A stretch of DNA of 64,000 bases from JAEZDR01 sp039811185 (lineage in GTDB: Bacteria; Bacteroidota; Bacteroidia; Chitinophagales; Chitinophagaceae). Each line of letters opens with the position of its first letter. The stretch's first letter is position 1. The DNA is taken from NCBI GenBank assembly GCA_039811185.1, contig JBDHYF010000003.1, positions 124,001-188,000 of the forward strand, written 5' to 3'. This document shows, piece after piece, positions 34,626 through 42,364 of the stretch. The notes beneath the pieces are model-generated. The model was not told the DNA's origin. It searched no databases and saw only the letters and a list, made by a program, of their open reading frames with translations. Made by a program: the position numbers and the translations under genes.

Positions 34626-35053
34626 ATAAAGTTGCAACGATAGCCGATATTGAAAAAGATATTGTAGAATCATTTTCGCTTTTCGATTCGTGGGACGAAA
34701 AGTACGAATACATCATTGAGCTCGGGAAAAAACTTCCGCCGGTGCCTGAGCAGTACCGTGAAGAAATTTTTAAGGTGAAAGGGTGTCAGTCTACCGTATG
34801 GCTGGGGGCAGAATATATTGGCGGGCGCGTGGTGTTTTATGGCGATAGTGATGCTGTAATTGTAAAGGGCTTAATTAGTTTGCTGATGCAGGTACTTTCC
34901 AATCAAACCCCGCAAGATATTATCGAAGCAAGGCTCGGTTTCCTGGGGGAAATTGGTATGATGAATCACTTAGCGCAAACACGTTCCAACGGCCTCGTTG
35001 CCATGGTAAAGCAAATGAAAAATTACGCTTTGGCGTTCAAACTTAAATCGTAA
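34622..35053 (+). CDS. sufE: Sulfur acceptor SufE
   Basis: A 143-residue protein that accepts persulfide sulfur from SufS and boosts its activity. The acceptor cysteine is C55 in FKVKGCQSTVWLGAE, with the family loop LGFLGEIGMMNHLAQTRSNGLVAMVKQM near the end. The start is a GTG whose bases overlap the sufS TGA (GTGA), typical of coupled translation; no ATG lies nearby in frame. Confidence 0.95.
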   Translation: MNKVATIADIEKDIVESFSLFDSWDEKYEYIIELGKKLPPVPEQYREEIFKVKGCQSTVWLGAEYIGGRVVFYGDSDAVIVKGLISLLMQVLSNQTPQDIIEARLGFLGEIGMMNHLAQTRSNGLVAMVKQMKNYALAFKLKS

Positions 35054-35057
35054 TAAA

Positions 35058-35372
35058 ATGATTAGTGGAGATGTAATTCGCGATCAGGTAATTGAAACAA
35101 TAAAATCGATTTACGATCCGGAAATCCCGGTTAATATTTACGATCTCGGACTCGTTTATCGTGTTGATATTCTGCCGATCGGAAATGTTCAAATTACCAT
35201 GACGCTTACTGCGCCAAGCTGCCCCGCCGCGCAAACACTTCCGGTGGAAGTAGATCAAAAAGTGCGCGCCATTGAGGGTGTAAACGATGTGCACGTGAAT
35301 GTTACATGGAGTCCGCCCTGGGATAAATCGATGATGAGTGAAGAAGCGCTGCTCGAATTGGGGTGGCTATGA
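35058..35372 (+). CDS. DUF59/MIP18-family Fe-S maturation protein (SufT-like)
   Basis: A 104-residue small protein with the family motifs IKSIYDPEIPVNIYDLGLVY and MTLTAPSCPAAQTLP, where the cysteine is the conserved DUF59 residue, and TWSPPWDKSMMSEEALLELGWL. SufT and related MIP18 proteins help deliver or mature Fe-S clusters on client proteins. Its place after sufE, 4 bases on, supports that role. It could be called PaaD-like by sequence alone, but no phenylacetate genes are here. Confidence 0.92.
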   Translation: MISGDVIRDQVIETIKSIYDPEIPVNIYDLGLVYRVDILPIGNVQITMTLTAPSCPAAQTLPVEVDQKVRAIEGVNDVHVNVTWSPPWDKSMMSEEALLELGWL

Positions 35373-35382
35373 ATAAACAACT

Positions 35383-35868
35383 ATGAAGATTACCGCACAG
35401 GAAGAATATGGGCTTCGTTTGCTGATACGCATTGCCGGCTGCAAGGAAGCAAAAGGATTAAGCAATCTGCAATTAGCCGATGCTGAAGGATTGAGCCAGC
35501 ATTATGCGGCTAAGCTCACCCGGCTGCTTCGGTTGGGCGGCTTTATAAAAAGCACTCCTGGAAACGTAGGCGGTTACCTTTTGGCGCGGCCTGCGTCAGA
35601 AATCATCATCAATGAGGTGTTGAAATGCTTGGGCGGTGCACTTTTTACCCGCGATGAATTTTGTAATTCACACTCAGGAATCCTGAAACTATGTACCAAT
35701 TCGGTTGACTGTACCTCGCGTTCACTTTGGCAAATGATACAAGTGGTGGTAGACAGTTTGCTCGATCAAATTACACTGCAACATCTGATCAACACGGAGT
35801 CCGGCGCCGACCGCATGCTTTACGATTTGGTAAACCGAAGCAGAATAGAACCTTCCGTTCCTCTTTAG
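35383..35868 (+). CDS. Rrf2 family Fe-S responsive regulator at the end of the suf operon
   Basis: A 161-residue winged-helix repressor. The N-terminus MKITAQEEYGLRLLIRIA and the helix-turn-helix LSNLQLADAEGLSQHYAAKLTRLLRLGGFIKSTPGNVGGYLLARP fit Rrf2 (IscR, RirA, CymR). Three cysteines, C94, C104 and C110, lie where IscR has its cluster ligands (92, 98, 104), with a wider first gap. Being last in the suf operon, 10 bases after the DUF59 gene, it is likely to control the operon through the palindrome at 29755-29778; that link is inference. Confidence 0.92.
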   Translation: MKITAQEEYGLRLLIRIAGCKEAKGLSNLQLADAEGLSQHYAAKLTRLLRLGGFIKSTPGNVGGYLLARPASEIIINEVLKCLGGALFTRDEFCNSHSGILKLCTNSVDCTSRSLWQMIQVVVDSLLDQITLQHLINTESGADRMLYDLVNRSRIEPSVPL

Positions 35869-35872
35869 AAGG

Positions 35873-35932
35873 AAACGAAACATCGCCCCCAAGATTACTT
35901 TTGATAATGAAGGGGCTATAAATTTCGTTTTT
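35873..35932 (+). terminator. Long nested hairpin after the suf operon, probable terminator
   Basis: Outer arms AAACGAAA (35873-35880) and TTTCGTTT (35923-35930), inner arms GCCCC (35885-35889) and GGGGC (35912-35916), and a short apical ATTA/TAAT pair, followed by further Ts. An exact -7 box match (TACTTTTG, 35896-35903) lies in the apical part. Confidence 0.55.
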
Positions 35933-36016
35933 AACACCTGCATTAAGGCATATTATTTGCCTCTGTTTTCGTCTGTTATGTGCTTTAACCGTTCACCTTT
36001 GAAGATTGCTTAGAAA

Positions 36017-36397
36017 ATGAGTAAAATTTTAGTGATAGATGATAATGTAGACATCTTGCTTGCGCTTCAGGAGCTTTTGAAGTTCTACAACTATGATGTG
36101 GTGGTTACTGAAAGGGGAGAAGAAGCAATAGATTTGGTAAATGAGGTGAAACCGGACCTCGTTATTCTCGATTTGATGCTCTCCGGCGTAGATGGCCGTG
36201 AGATCTGCGCTCACCTTAAAAGCGATGCAACCAATAAAGATATTCCGGTGGTGATGATTTCTGCGCATCCACATGCTTCACAAACCGTGAAGGAGGCCGG
36301 AGCCGACGATTTTCTTCCGAAGCCTTTTGATATTAGCTCCCTTCTTTCTACCATCCAGAAAAACCTTTCACCGGGTGCAACCGTTGCCAAGGCTTAG
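36017..36397 (+). CDS. Single-domain response regulator
   Basis: A 126-residue receiver domain with no output domain. Residues: acidic pair DD near 8-9 (VIDDNVDIL), the phosphoacceptor Asp in PDLVILDLMLSGVDGREIC, Thr/Ser in VVMISAHPH, and Lys in DFLPKPFDIS. It should be phosphorylated by a histidine kinase and act through protein contacts. A near -7 box (CACCTTTG, 35994-36001) lies 15 bases before the ATG. Its stop codon overlaps by 4 bases the 3' end of the convergent AraC-type gene. Confidence 0.95.
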   Translation: MSKILVIDDNVDILLALQELLKFYNYDVVVTERGEEAIDLVNEVKPDLVILDLMLSGVDGREICAHLKSDATNKDIPVVMISAHPHASQTVKEAGADDFLPKPFDISSLLSTIQKNLSPGATVAKA

Positions 36398-37371
36398 TTG
36401 CGTGGTTCTGCACTCCAATCGCTATGATGGAACCGGCTCGGAAGCACGCCAAACTCTTTTTTAAAGGCTGCTGCAAAATGGCTGAGATTTACATAGCCAA
36501 CCTGCATGCCCACTTCTTTCATCGACAATTGCCGCGTTTCTATCAGCCGCTTTGCAAAACACATTCTGCTTTTCTGATAGTACTCATAAATCGGAAGCCC
36601 ATACACCTCTTTAAATCTTTTCTTTAAATGAGTGGCGCTGATATCATATTGCAGCGAAAGCTGTTCTATGGTTGGCGGCGGGCGGCTAAAATCCTTTACC
36701 AGCGATGACTCGATTGCCTGAAAAATATCGAGCTGTTTATGCGGGTATCGTGGCTTTGCAGGCTGTTCATTAACCTTTAACATCATCACTTCCAGCAACA
36801 ACATTACCCGGTTAAATATTTTCAGGTCGCGGAAAGGATCAGTGGAACCAATGGAGAAAATATCTTCCAGAAGATCCCTGAATTTATGGTGCATCAACGT
36901 GTAAAGATGGTCTTTCCGCATACGTGAAAAATACCCGTTCAAGCAAGATTCGCTTACTTGCGGCAGCAGGTATTCGCGCAGCACCGTCTGATCGAAATTA
37001 ATCATCAACAGCCGCATGTTGGTTTGGTAACAGCAGGCAACGGAATTCGACATGGCGGAGTGAAACAATTGAACACTTACCGGATCGCACACTCTTTCTA
37101 ATCCTTTATCTGTATGTTCGGTAAGCACCAGCGTATAAAAGTTGCTGCGGGGGCTATTGGTTGTAAATATAAACTGCTGCTCGGTAAAAAATTCGCCTCT
37201 GATTACACTCGCATACTCGCTAAAATCAATAAACGAAAAGCGTCCTGCTCCACAGGACGGGGGAATGGCAATGCAACCACGATTCATTTTGGCACCAACA
37301 GCAGCAGCAATTTCCACAGCTGTTTTCTCAAAGCTGAGCTGGCTGATATTTAAAACAACTTTTTCAATCAT
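36394..37371 (-). CDS. AraC family transcriptional regulator (second of tandem pair)
   Basis: A 325-residue regulator with a C-terminal AraC-type double helix-turn-helix (IEQLSLQYDISATHLKKRFKEVYGLPIYEYYQ and MKEVGMQVGYVNLSHFAAAFKKEFGVLPS). The N-terminal 220 residues are a sensor of no clear named family. I chose ATG 37371, which lies 4 bases after the stop codon of the upstream paralogue and gives MIEKVVLNIS; ATG 37392 would overlap that gene by 17 bases and is also possible. The two AraC genes and the PspC gene form one minus-strand unit. Confidence 0.88.
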   Translation of the reverse strand: MIEKVVLNISQLSFEKTAVEIAAAVGAKMNRGCIAIPPSCGAGRFSFIDFSEYASVIRGEFFTEQQFIFTTNSPRSNFYTLVLTEHTDKGLERVCDPVSVQLFHSAMSNSVACCYQTNMRLLMINFDQTVLREYLLPQVSESCLNGYFSRMRKDHLYTLMHHKFRDLLEDIFSIGSTDPFRDLKIFNRVMLLLEVMMLKVNEQPAKPRYPHKQLDIFQAIESSLVKDFSRPPPTIEQLSLQYDISATHLKKRFKEVYGLPIYEYYQKSRMCFAKRLIETRQLSMKEVGMQVGYVNLSHFAAAFKKEFGVLPSRFHHSDWSAEPRN

Positions 37372-37375
37372 TGGA

Positions 37376-38311
37376 TCACTTAATAACTGCATCTTCAAAA
37401 TACCTCGTATAAACTTTCAGGAATGTGCGCGGATAAATAAATCCGAGCTCTTTTGCAACTTGCGGTACCGACGCGTTACGACTAAGAAGCATCAGTCGGG
37501 CCTTCTCCATCCGGTGTCGTTGATAATACTGATAAAGCGAAATTCCATACACCATTTTAAAACGCTGTTTCAGTTTGGATGGGCTCATCGCCGCTTCAAT
37601 GGCAAGCACATCTATGGTAGGCGGTGGCCTATGGTGTGCAGCTTTCAAAATACTTTCCACATGGCACAAGCGTCTTACTTCGTCAGCGCTCACCTTCAGC
37701 AGTTGCCGCATCGGCTTCAATCTTCCGAAAACATCCTCAATCAGTTTTTCGGTCAACAACATCATCCGGTTTTGAAGAACGAGGTTATTGAGCCCCTCGC
37801 AATTGGGAAGCTCGAAAAATGGGCGAAGCAGTTTTTTGTATGATACATTCAATGCGCCCAACTCTATTTGGTTGCTGTTTTGTAGAAGAAAGTTCTTTAC
37901 AGTTGTTCCTTCAGCACTTTGCAGCAAAAGATGAAAAAGCTTTTTCGGAACAAAGAGATGAACGCATTTTACAGATTGCTTTTCTGCTGCCGTCAGCGTC
38001 CAATCCGTTGTAGCATATGAAATGGAAACACTTGAACGGGTTTGGTTGTCGGTTGAGGTTTCAATTTGTTCAAAGCGCAGGATATATACCGGATGTCTTG
38101 CTTTTTTCCGTTGAATGACAATTTCGGTGTGGGCAGAGAAATCAAGCAGTAAAACGCCGGAGCCGTTGCGCAGTTGTCGGCACGCTGCAACCCCTGACGC
38201 AATATCGGGTGGCAACTGAATCGAACTGTCTGAGTGCGGCACGTTCGCTTTTTTACACAAGTGGAGGGTGAGGCTTGCCGGGCAGGCAGCGCTGTGTTTC
38301 AGCCTGAGCAA
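37376..38311 (-). CDS. AraC family transcriptional regulator (first of tandem pair, TTG start)
   Basis: A 311-residue AraC-type protein, clearly paralogous to its neighbour in the DNA-binding half (PPTIDVLAIEAAMSPSKLKQRFKMVYG against PPTIEQLSLQYDISATHLKKRFKEVYG). There is no in-frame ATG anywhere near the 5' end: upstream of the TTG at 38311 the frame runs to a stop with no ATG, and the first internal Met is at about residue 180. The TTG at 38311 lies 10 bases after the PspC stop codon. Either it uses TTG through coupling or the gene is 5' damaged. The second HTH motif (ASVPQVAKELGFIYPRTFLKVYTRYF) is somewhat degenerate. Confidence 0.8.
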   Translation of the reverse strand: MLRLKHSAACPASLTLHLCKKANVPHSDSSIQLPPDIASGVAACRQLRNGSGVLLLDFSAHTEIVIQRKKARHPVYILRFEQIETSTDNQTRSSVSISYATTDWTLTAAEKQSVKCVHLFVPKKLFHLLLQSAEGTTVKNFLLQNSNQIELGALNVSYKKLLRPFFELPNCEGLNNLVLQNRMMLLTEKLIEDVFGRLKPMRQLLKVSADEVRRLCHVESILKAAHHRPPPTIDVLAIEAAMSPSKLKQRFKMVYGISLYQYYQRHRMEKARLMLLSRNASVPQVAKELGFIYPRTFLKVYTRYFEDAVIK

Positions 38312-38321
38312 TGTTTCGGTA

Positions 38322-38543
38322 TTAGAGGTATTTAATGGGGTTTCTCTTTGCAGCCAATATGTAGTTTTTGATGTTTATCCAAAATGCCACAATCATGTAC
38401 AAAATAATTGGCGAACCAAACGTCAGAAATGATATGTAAATAAACCACATTCTAATCCTTGTGGTGGCAATACCAAACCTTTCACCAATTGTGGTGCAAA
38501 CACCAAACAACTGCCACTCTATATATTTCCTGAACTTTTCCAT
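38322..38543 (-). CDS. PspC domain membrane protein
   Basis: A 73-residue protein with the PspC motif (FGVCTTIGERFGIATTRIRMWFIYISFL) and one or two membrane segments (about 32-60). In enteric bacteria PspC helps sense membrane stress; stand-alone small PspC proteins are common in Bacteroidota, with unknown roles. It is the first gene ahead of two AraC regulators and divergent from aconitase. A near -7 box on the minus strand (CAAATATG on plus, near 38557) is weak. Confidence 0.85.
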   Translation of the reverse strand: MEKFRKYIEWQLFGVCTTIGERFGIATTRIRMWFIYISFLTFGSPIILYMIVAFWINIKNYILAAKRNPIKYL

Positions 38544-38636
38544 GAACCAACAATTACATCAAATATGCTTACCGAAGATATGTTTTATTACAAATCATCA
38601 ACCATTTTTTGTAAAGCATCGCAACTTGTTATTGCT

Positions 38637-38644
38637 TATTTTTG
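38637..38644 (+). promoter_or_regulatory. -7 box for the aconitase gene
   Basis: TATTTTTG is an exact TAnnTTTG, 32 bases before the ATG at 38677. A TTTG at 38608-38611 could be the -33 box with a long 25-base spacer. Confidence 0.55.
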
Positions 38645-38676
38645 CAGGATATTTATTGACCAGTAAAATTTTCTTC

Positions 38677-40947
38677 ATGGCTTTTGATATTGAAATGATT
38701 AAGAAGGTTTATGCCGATTTACCTGAAAAAATAAGCAAAATCCGGCAAACGGTTAATCATCCGCTTACGCTTGCCGAAAAGATACTCTATGCGCATTTAC
38801 ACAGCGACAATCCACTTCAAAAATTTGAAAGAGGCAAAAACTATGTAGACTTTGCGCCCGACCGCGTAGCAATGCAAGATGCAACAGCACAAATGGCGCT
38901 TTTACAATTTATGCAGGCGGGCAGGCCAAAGGTGGCGGTGCCTTCCACCGTGCATTGCGACCACCTGATTCAGGCAAAGGAAGGTGCTGAAACCGATCTT
39001 CAAACAGCCATTCAAACCAATAAAGAGGTTTACGATTTCCTTTCCTCTGTTTCAAATAAATATGGAATCGGATTTTGGAAACCCGGAGCAGGAATTATTC
39101 ATCAGGTAGTGCTCGAGAACTATGCATTTCCGGGTGGAATGATGATTGGCACCGATTCACATACTCCGAATGCAGGCGGCCTGGGTATGATAGCCATTGG
39201 CGTGGGCGGCGCAGATGCCTGCGATGTGATGGCCGGGCTGCCCTGGGAACTGAAATGGCCCAAACTAATCGGTATAAAACTCACCGGTAAAATGAATGGA
39301 TGGACCTCGGCAAAAGACATCATTCTTAAAGTTGCCGGCATCCTTACTGTAAAAGGCGGTACGGGTGCAATTGTAGAATATTTTGGAGAAGGAGCTGATT
39401 CGATTTCTGCAACCGGAAAAGCCACTATTTGTAATATGGGCGCCGAAATTGGTGCCACCTGTTCGCTCTTCGCATACGACGAGAAGATGGCCGACTATCT
39501 TAGAGGCACCGGCAGAGAAGAAATTGCAATTGCAGCGGCGGCAATAAAAGAACATCTGCGTCCCGATAACGAAGTTTATGAAAATCCGAAAAGCTATTAC
39601 GATGAAGTGATAGAAATCAATCTTTCAGAGCTTGAGCCGCACATCAATGGTCCCTATACACCCGATCTCGCATGGCCCATCAGCAAATTCGCAGATGCTA
39701 TTAAAGCACATGAGTGGCCCGAAAAGCTCGAAGTTGCGCTGATAGGTTCTTGTACCAACTCATCTTACGAAGACATTACCCGCTCGGCTTATGTGGCAAA
39801 AAAAGCAATGGAGAAAAACTTAAAGGCGCGCTCTGAATTTACCATCACGCCGGGATCGGAACTTGTTCGCTACACCATCGAACGCGACGGCCTTCTCGAT
39901 ACCTTTAAGCAAATTGGCGGAGTCGTTCTTGCAAACGCCTGCGGGCCCTGTATCGGGCAATGGAGCCGGCACATCGACGATCCAAACAGAAAGAATTCAA
40001 TCATCACCTCATTTAACCGAAATTTCGCTAAAAGGAACGACGGCTACTCAGGTACACACGCATTCGTTGCGTCGCCGGAAATTGTAACCGCCTTTGCATT
40101 GGCCGGTTCGCTTCTTTTTAATCCGCTTACCGATACTATTAAGAACGAAAATGGTGAAGACGTTATGCTCGAAGAACCTCAGGGCTACGAACTACCTCCA
40201 TCCGGATTTGAAGTGCAGGATGCAGGCTATCAGGAACCTGCAAAAGATGGCTCGTCAATCGAAGTGATTGTAAGCCCGGAAAGCCAGCGTTTGCAACTGC
40301 TTGAGCCGTTTGCAGCCTGGGAGGGCGTTGACCTGACTGGACTGCGTTTGCTGATAAAAGCCAAAGGAAAATGTACCACCGATCATATCTCAATGGCAGG
40401 ACCCTGGTTGAAATATCGCGGCCATCTCGACAATATTTCAAATAACCTTCTTATTGGTGCGGTAAACAGTTTTAATGAAAAAACAGACTTTGTAAAAAAT
40501 CAGCTCACCGGCGAATATGGATCAGTGCCCGGAACGCAGCGCGCCTATAAAGCAGCAGGAATTGGAACCGTGGTAGTTGGAGATGAAAACTATGGCGAAG
40601 GCTCTTCACGCGAACATGCTGCCATGGAACCACGTCACCTCGGCGTTCGTGCTATCGTTGTAAAAAGCTTTGCCCGCATCCATGAAACAAACCTGAAAAA
40701 GCAGGGAATGCTTGCATTGACCTTTGACAACAAAGAAGACTACGAAAAAATTCGCGAGAACGATGTAATCGATATTCTTGGTTTAACTTCCTTCGCTCCG
40801 GGCAGTCAGCTAACAATGCAACTGCATCATGACGATGGAACTTCCGATTCGGTTATTTTAAATCACACCTATAACGAACAACAGATTGAGTGGTTTAAAG
40901 CGGGCGGTGCATTGAACATCATCCGTATGAAATTTCACGTTCAATAA
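38677..40947 (+). CDS. Aconitate hydratase
   Basis: A 756-residue 4Fe-4S enzyme that isomerises citrate and isocitrate in the TCA cycle; length and motifs match the mitochondrial-type aconitases. Visible: TVHCDHLIQAKEGAE, GTDSHTPNAGGLGMIAIGVGG, the cluster cysteines in SCTNSSYEDITR and ANACGPCIGQW, SFNRNFAKRNDG, and DENYGEGSSREHAAMEPRHLG in the swivel domain. The frame opens at 38461, overlapping the PspC gene, but MAFDIEMIKKVYADLPE at 38677 is the family start and follows a -7 box. Terminator after it. Its cluster depends on the suf operon 3 kb away. Confidence 0.95.
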   Translation: MAFDIEMIKKVYADLPEKISKIRQTVNHPLTLAEKILYAHLHSDNPLQKFERGKNYVDFAPDRVAMQDATAQMALLQFMQAGRPKVAVPSTVHCDHLIQAKEGAETDLQTAIQTNKEVYDFLSSVSNKYGIGFWKPGAGIIHQVVLENYAFPGGMMIGTDSHTPNAGGLGMIAIGVGGADACDVMAGLPWELKWPKLIGIKLTGKMNGWTSAKDIILKVAGILTVKGGTGAIVEYFGEGADSISATGKATICNMGAEIGATCSLFAYDEKMADYLRGTGREEIAIAAAAIKEHLRPDNEVYENPKSYYDEVIEINLSELEPHINGPYTPDLAWPISKFADAIKAHEWPEKLEVALIGSCTNSSYEDITRSAYVAKKAMEKNLKARSEFTITPGSELVRYTIERDGLLDTFKQIGGVVLANACGPCIGQWSRHIDDPNRKNSIITSFNRNFAKRNDGYSGTHAFVASPEIVTAFALAGSLLFNPLTDTIKNENGEDVMLEEPQGYELPPSGFEVQDAGYQEPAKDGSSIEVIVSPESQRLQLLEPFAAWEGVDLTGLRLLIKAKGKCTTDHISMAGPWLKYRGHLDNISNNLLIGAVNSFNEKTDFVKNQLTGEYGSVPGTQRAYKAAGIGTVVVGDENYGEGSSREHAAMEPRHLGVRAIVVKSFARIHETNLKKQGMLALTFDNKEDYEKIRENDVIDILGLTSFAPGSQLTMQLHHDDGTSDSVILNHTYNEQQIEWFKAGGALNIIRMKFHVQ

Positions 40948-40968
40948 CCCATTTTTTCCTATTGCTAC

Positions 40969-41000
40969 AAGCCGTGAGATTGCTGCTCACGGCTTTTTTT
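40969..41000 (+). terminator. Rho-independent terminator after aconitase
   Basis: AAGCCGTGAG (40969-40978) pairs with CTCACGGCTT (40986-40995), a perfect 10-bp stem plus T tract. Confidence 0.93.
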
Positions 41001-41049
41001 GTAACTTTTGTAACCGTTCGTTCAAAATTAAAGCGCCAAATTTGAATAC

Positions 41050-41649
41050 ATGAAAGCCGAAATCAATCAAGAAGATGCAATGCAAGGCTATTGGAACGAC
41101 CGTTGGATAAATAAAGAAACGGGATGGGATGTTGGATATCCATCGCCGGCCATCACAACTCTTTTCGATGGCGTGGCAGATAAGTCGGTGTCTGTTTTAA
41201 TTCCCGGATGCGGAAATGCGTATGAGGCAACTCATCTTGTAAAGGCAGGATTTTCAAATATTACCCTGATCGATTTGGCACCGCAAGCGGTAAAAAACCT
41301 GGAAGAAAAATTTGCCGGTTGCAAAGAAGTGAACATTGTTTGCGGAAATTTCTTTCAGCACGAAGGCATGTACGATTTGATTATTGAGCAGACATTTTTC
41401 TGCGCAATTGATCCTTCCCTTCGCACGGCTTATGTTGAAAAATGTTACCAGTTGCTCCGCAACGGAGGGTCGGTTGCTGGGCTGTTGTTCGATAAAACAT
41501 TTGAAAAGCAAGGGCCGCCTTTTGGGGGCAGCGAAGATGAATACCGCAAGCTGTTTTCACCGCGTTTTCACATGAAGATGTCGCCTTGTTATAACAGTAT
41601 CGAGCCGCGGAAAGGAACGGAATTATTCATAAAATTTTTAAAGAGATGA
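41050..41649 (+). CDS. TPMT-like SAM-dependent methyltransferase
   Basis: A 199-residue class I methyltransferase of the thiopurine S-methyltransferase family. The signatures are YWNDRWINKETGWDVGYPSP (the TPMT start with W, GWD), the SAM loop VLIPGCGNAYEATHLVKAGF, the acidic end of strand 2 in ITLIDLAPQAV, and IIEQTFFCAIDP. Bacterial relatives methylate thiols, selenite or tellurite derivatives. It is translation-coupled (ATGA overlap) to a cysteine-containing membrane protein, a DUF6132 protein and a thioredoxin, so a thiol or chalcogen substrate is plausible but unproven. ATG 41083 (MQGYWND) is an alternative start. Confidence 0.88.
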   Translation: MKAEINQEDAMQGYWNDRWINKETGWDVGYPSPAITTLFDGVADKSVSVLIPGCGNAYEATHLVKAGFSNITLIDLAPQAVKNLEEKFAGCKEVNIVCGNFFQHEGMYDLIIEQTFFCAIDPSLRTAYVEKCYQLLRNGGSVAGLLFDKTFEKQGPPFGGSEDEYRKLFSPRFHMKMSPCYNSIEPRKGTELFIKFLKR

Positions 41650-41867
41650 AACTGAAAAACTGGAATCTGCGCCGCCTGGTTTACCTCGTGTTCGGTTTGC
41701 TGTTTTTTATACAGTTAGCGATAATGAAAGAATGGCTTATTTTAGTGTTGCCATCGTGGATGATCATCATGGCTGTATTTAATCTTGGATGTTGCGGTAC
41801 AGATTGTGCTGTCCGGCCCCATTCGGCCCGCGACAGGGAAGAAGTTGTTTTTGAAGAAGTAAAATAG
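41646..41867 (+). CDS. Small two-segment membrane protein with cysteine cluster
   Basis: A 73-residue protein that overlaps the methyltransferase stop by 4 bases. It has two hydrophobic segments (about 11-28 and 30-46), then NLGCCGTDCAVRP with three cysteines and a charged tail. The layout resembles DUF2892/YgaP-type membrane hairpins that carry a Cys near the membrane, but I cannot assign it firmly. The cysteines next to the membrane and the thioredoxin gene in the same operon suggest a redox or metal role. Confidence 0.8.
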   Translation: MKLKNWNLRRLVYLVFGLLFFIQLAIMKEWLILVLPSWMIIMAVFNLGCCGTDCAVRPHSARDREEVVFEEVK

Positions 41868-42071
41868 ATGTTTATGAAAGCGATAATGAAGAATTACGGT
41901 TTGGTTGTTATTGGCATTTTTGTGGGCGCTGGGGCAGGGTTTCTTTATTGGAAACTGGTTGGATGCGACTCGGGAACATGTGCGATAACTTCGAATCCTA
42001 CGAGCAGCACCTTGTACGGCGCGATGATGGGCGGGTTGCTTTTCTCGATATTTAAAACGAATCAAAAATGA
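41868..42071 (+). CDS. DUF6132 family small membrane protein
   Basis: A 67-residue protein with two membrane segments around the motif GCDSGTCAITSNPTSSTLYGAMMGG, which is the DUF6132 hallmark: two cysteines four residues apart and a conserved TSNP. ATGs at 41868, 41874 and 41886 are all in frame; the first directly follows the preceding stop. The function is unknown; it is usually found near redox genes in Bacteroidota. It overlaps the thioredoxin start by 4 bases. Confidence 0.85.
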   Translation: MFMKAIMKNYGLVVIGIFVGAGAGFLYWKLVGCDSGTCAITSNPTSSTLYGAMMGGLLFSIFKTNQK

Positions 42072-42361
42072 AGTTCAGCGAAATAATTAATGGAGATAAA
42101 CCGGTGCTGGTAGATTTTTTTGCCACCTGGTGTGGGCCCTGCAAAATGATGGCACCGATTCTCGACGACTTAAAAAAACGAATTGGAGATGATGCCACAA
42201 TTTTAAAAATTGATGTGGACATAAACCCTGCTGTGGCGGCGGCCTACAGCATCAGCGGCGTGCCAACACTTATTTTGTTTAAGCAGGGCAAAATATTGTG
42301 GCGGCAGTCGGGCGTAGTGCAGGCAACACAGCTCGAGCAAATCATCCGACAGCAGTTGTAG
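42068..42361 (+). CDS. Thioredoxin
   Basis: A 97-residue thioredoxin with the active site WCGPCK in VDFFATWCGPCKMMAP and the cis-proline in SGVPTLILFKQG. There is no signal peptide, so it acts in the cytosol. It is slightly shorter than housekeeping thioredoxins and is the last gene of the methyltransferase operon, with a 4-base overlap, so it probably reduces a partner encoded there. Its stop lies 3 bases from the stop of the convergent anti-sigma gene, with no terminator between them. Confidence 0.95.
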   Translation: MKFSEIINGDKPVLVDFFATWCGPCKMMAPILDDLKKRIGDDATILKIDVDINPAVAAAYSISGVPTLILFKQGKILWRQSGVVQATQLEQIIRQQL

Positions 42362-42364
42362 GTG

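Noticed and set aside
37142..37843. 233-residue plus-strand open frame across the two AraC genes
   Set aside because: It runs antisense through two clear AraC helix-turn-helix genes and its translation has no recognisable domain.
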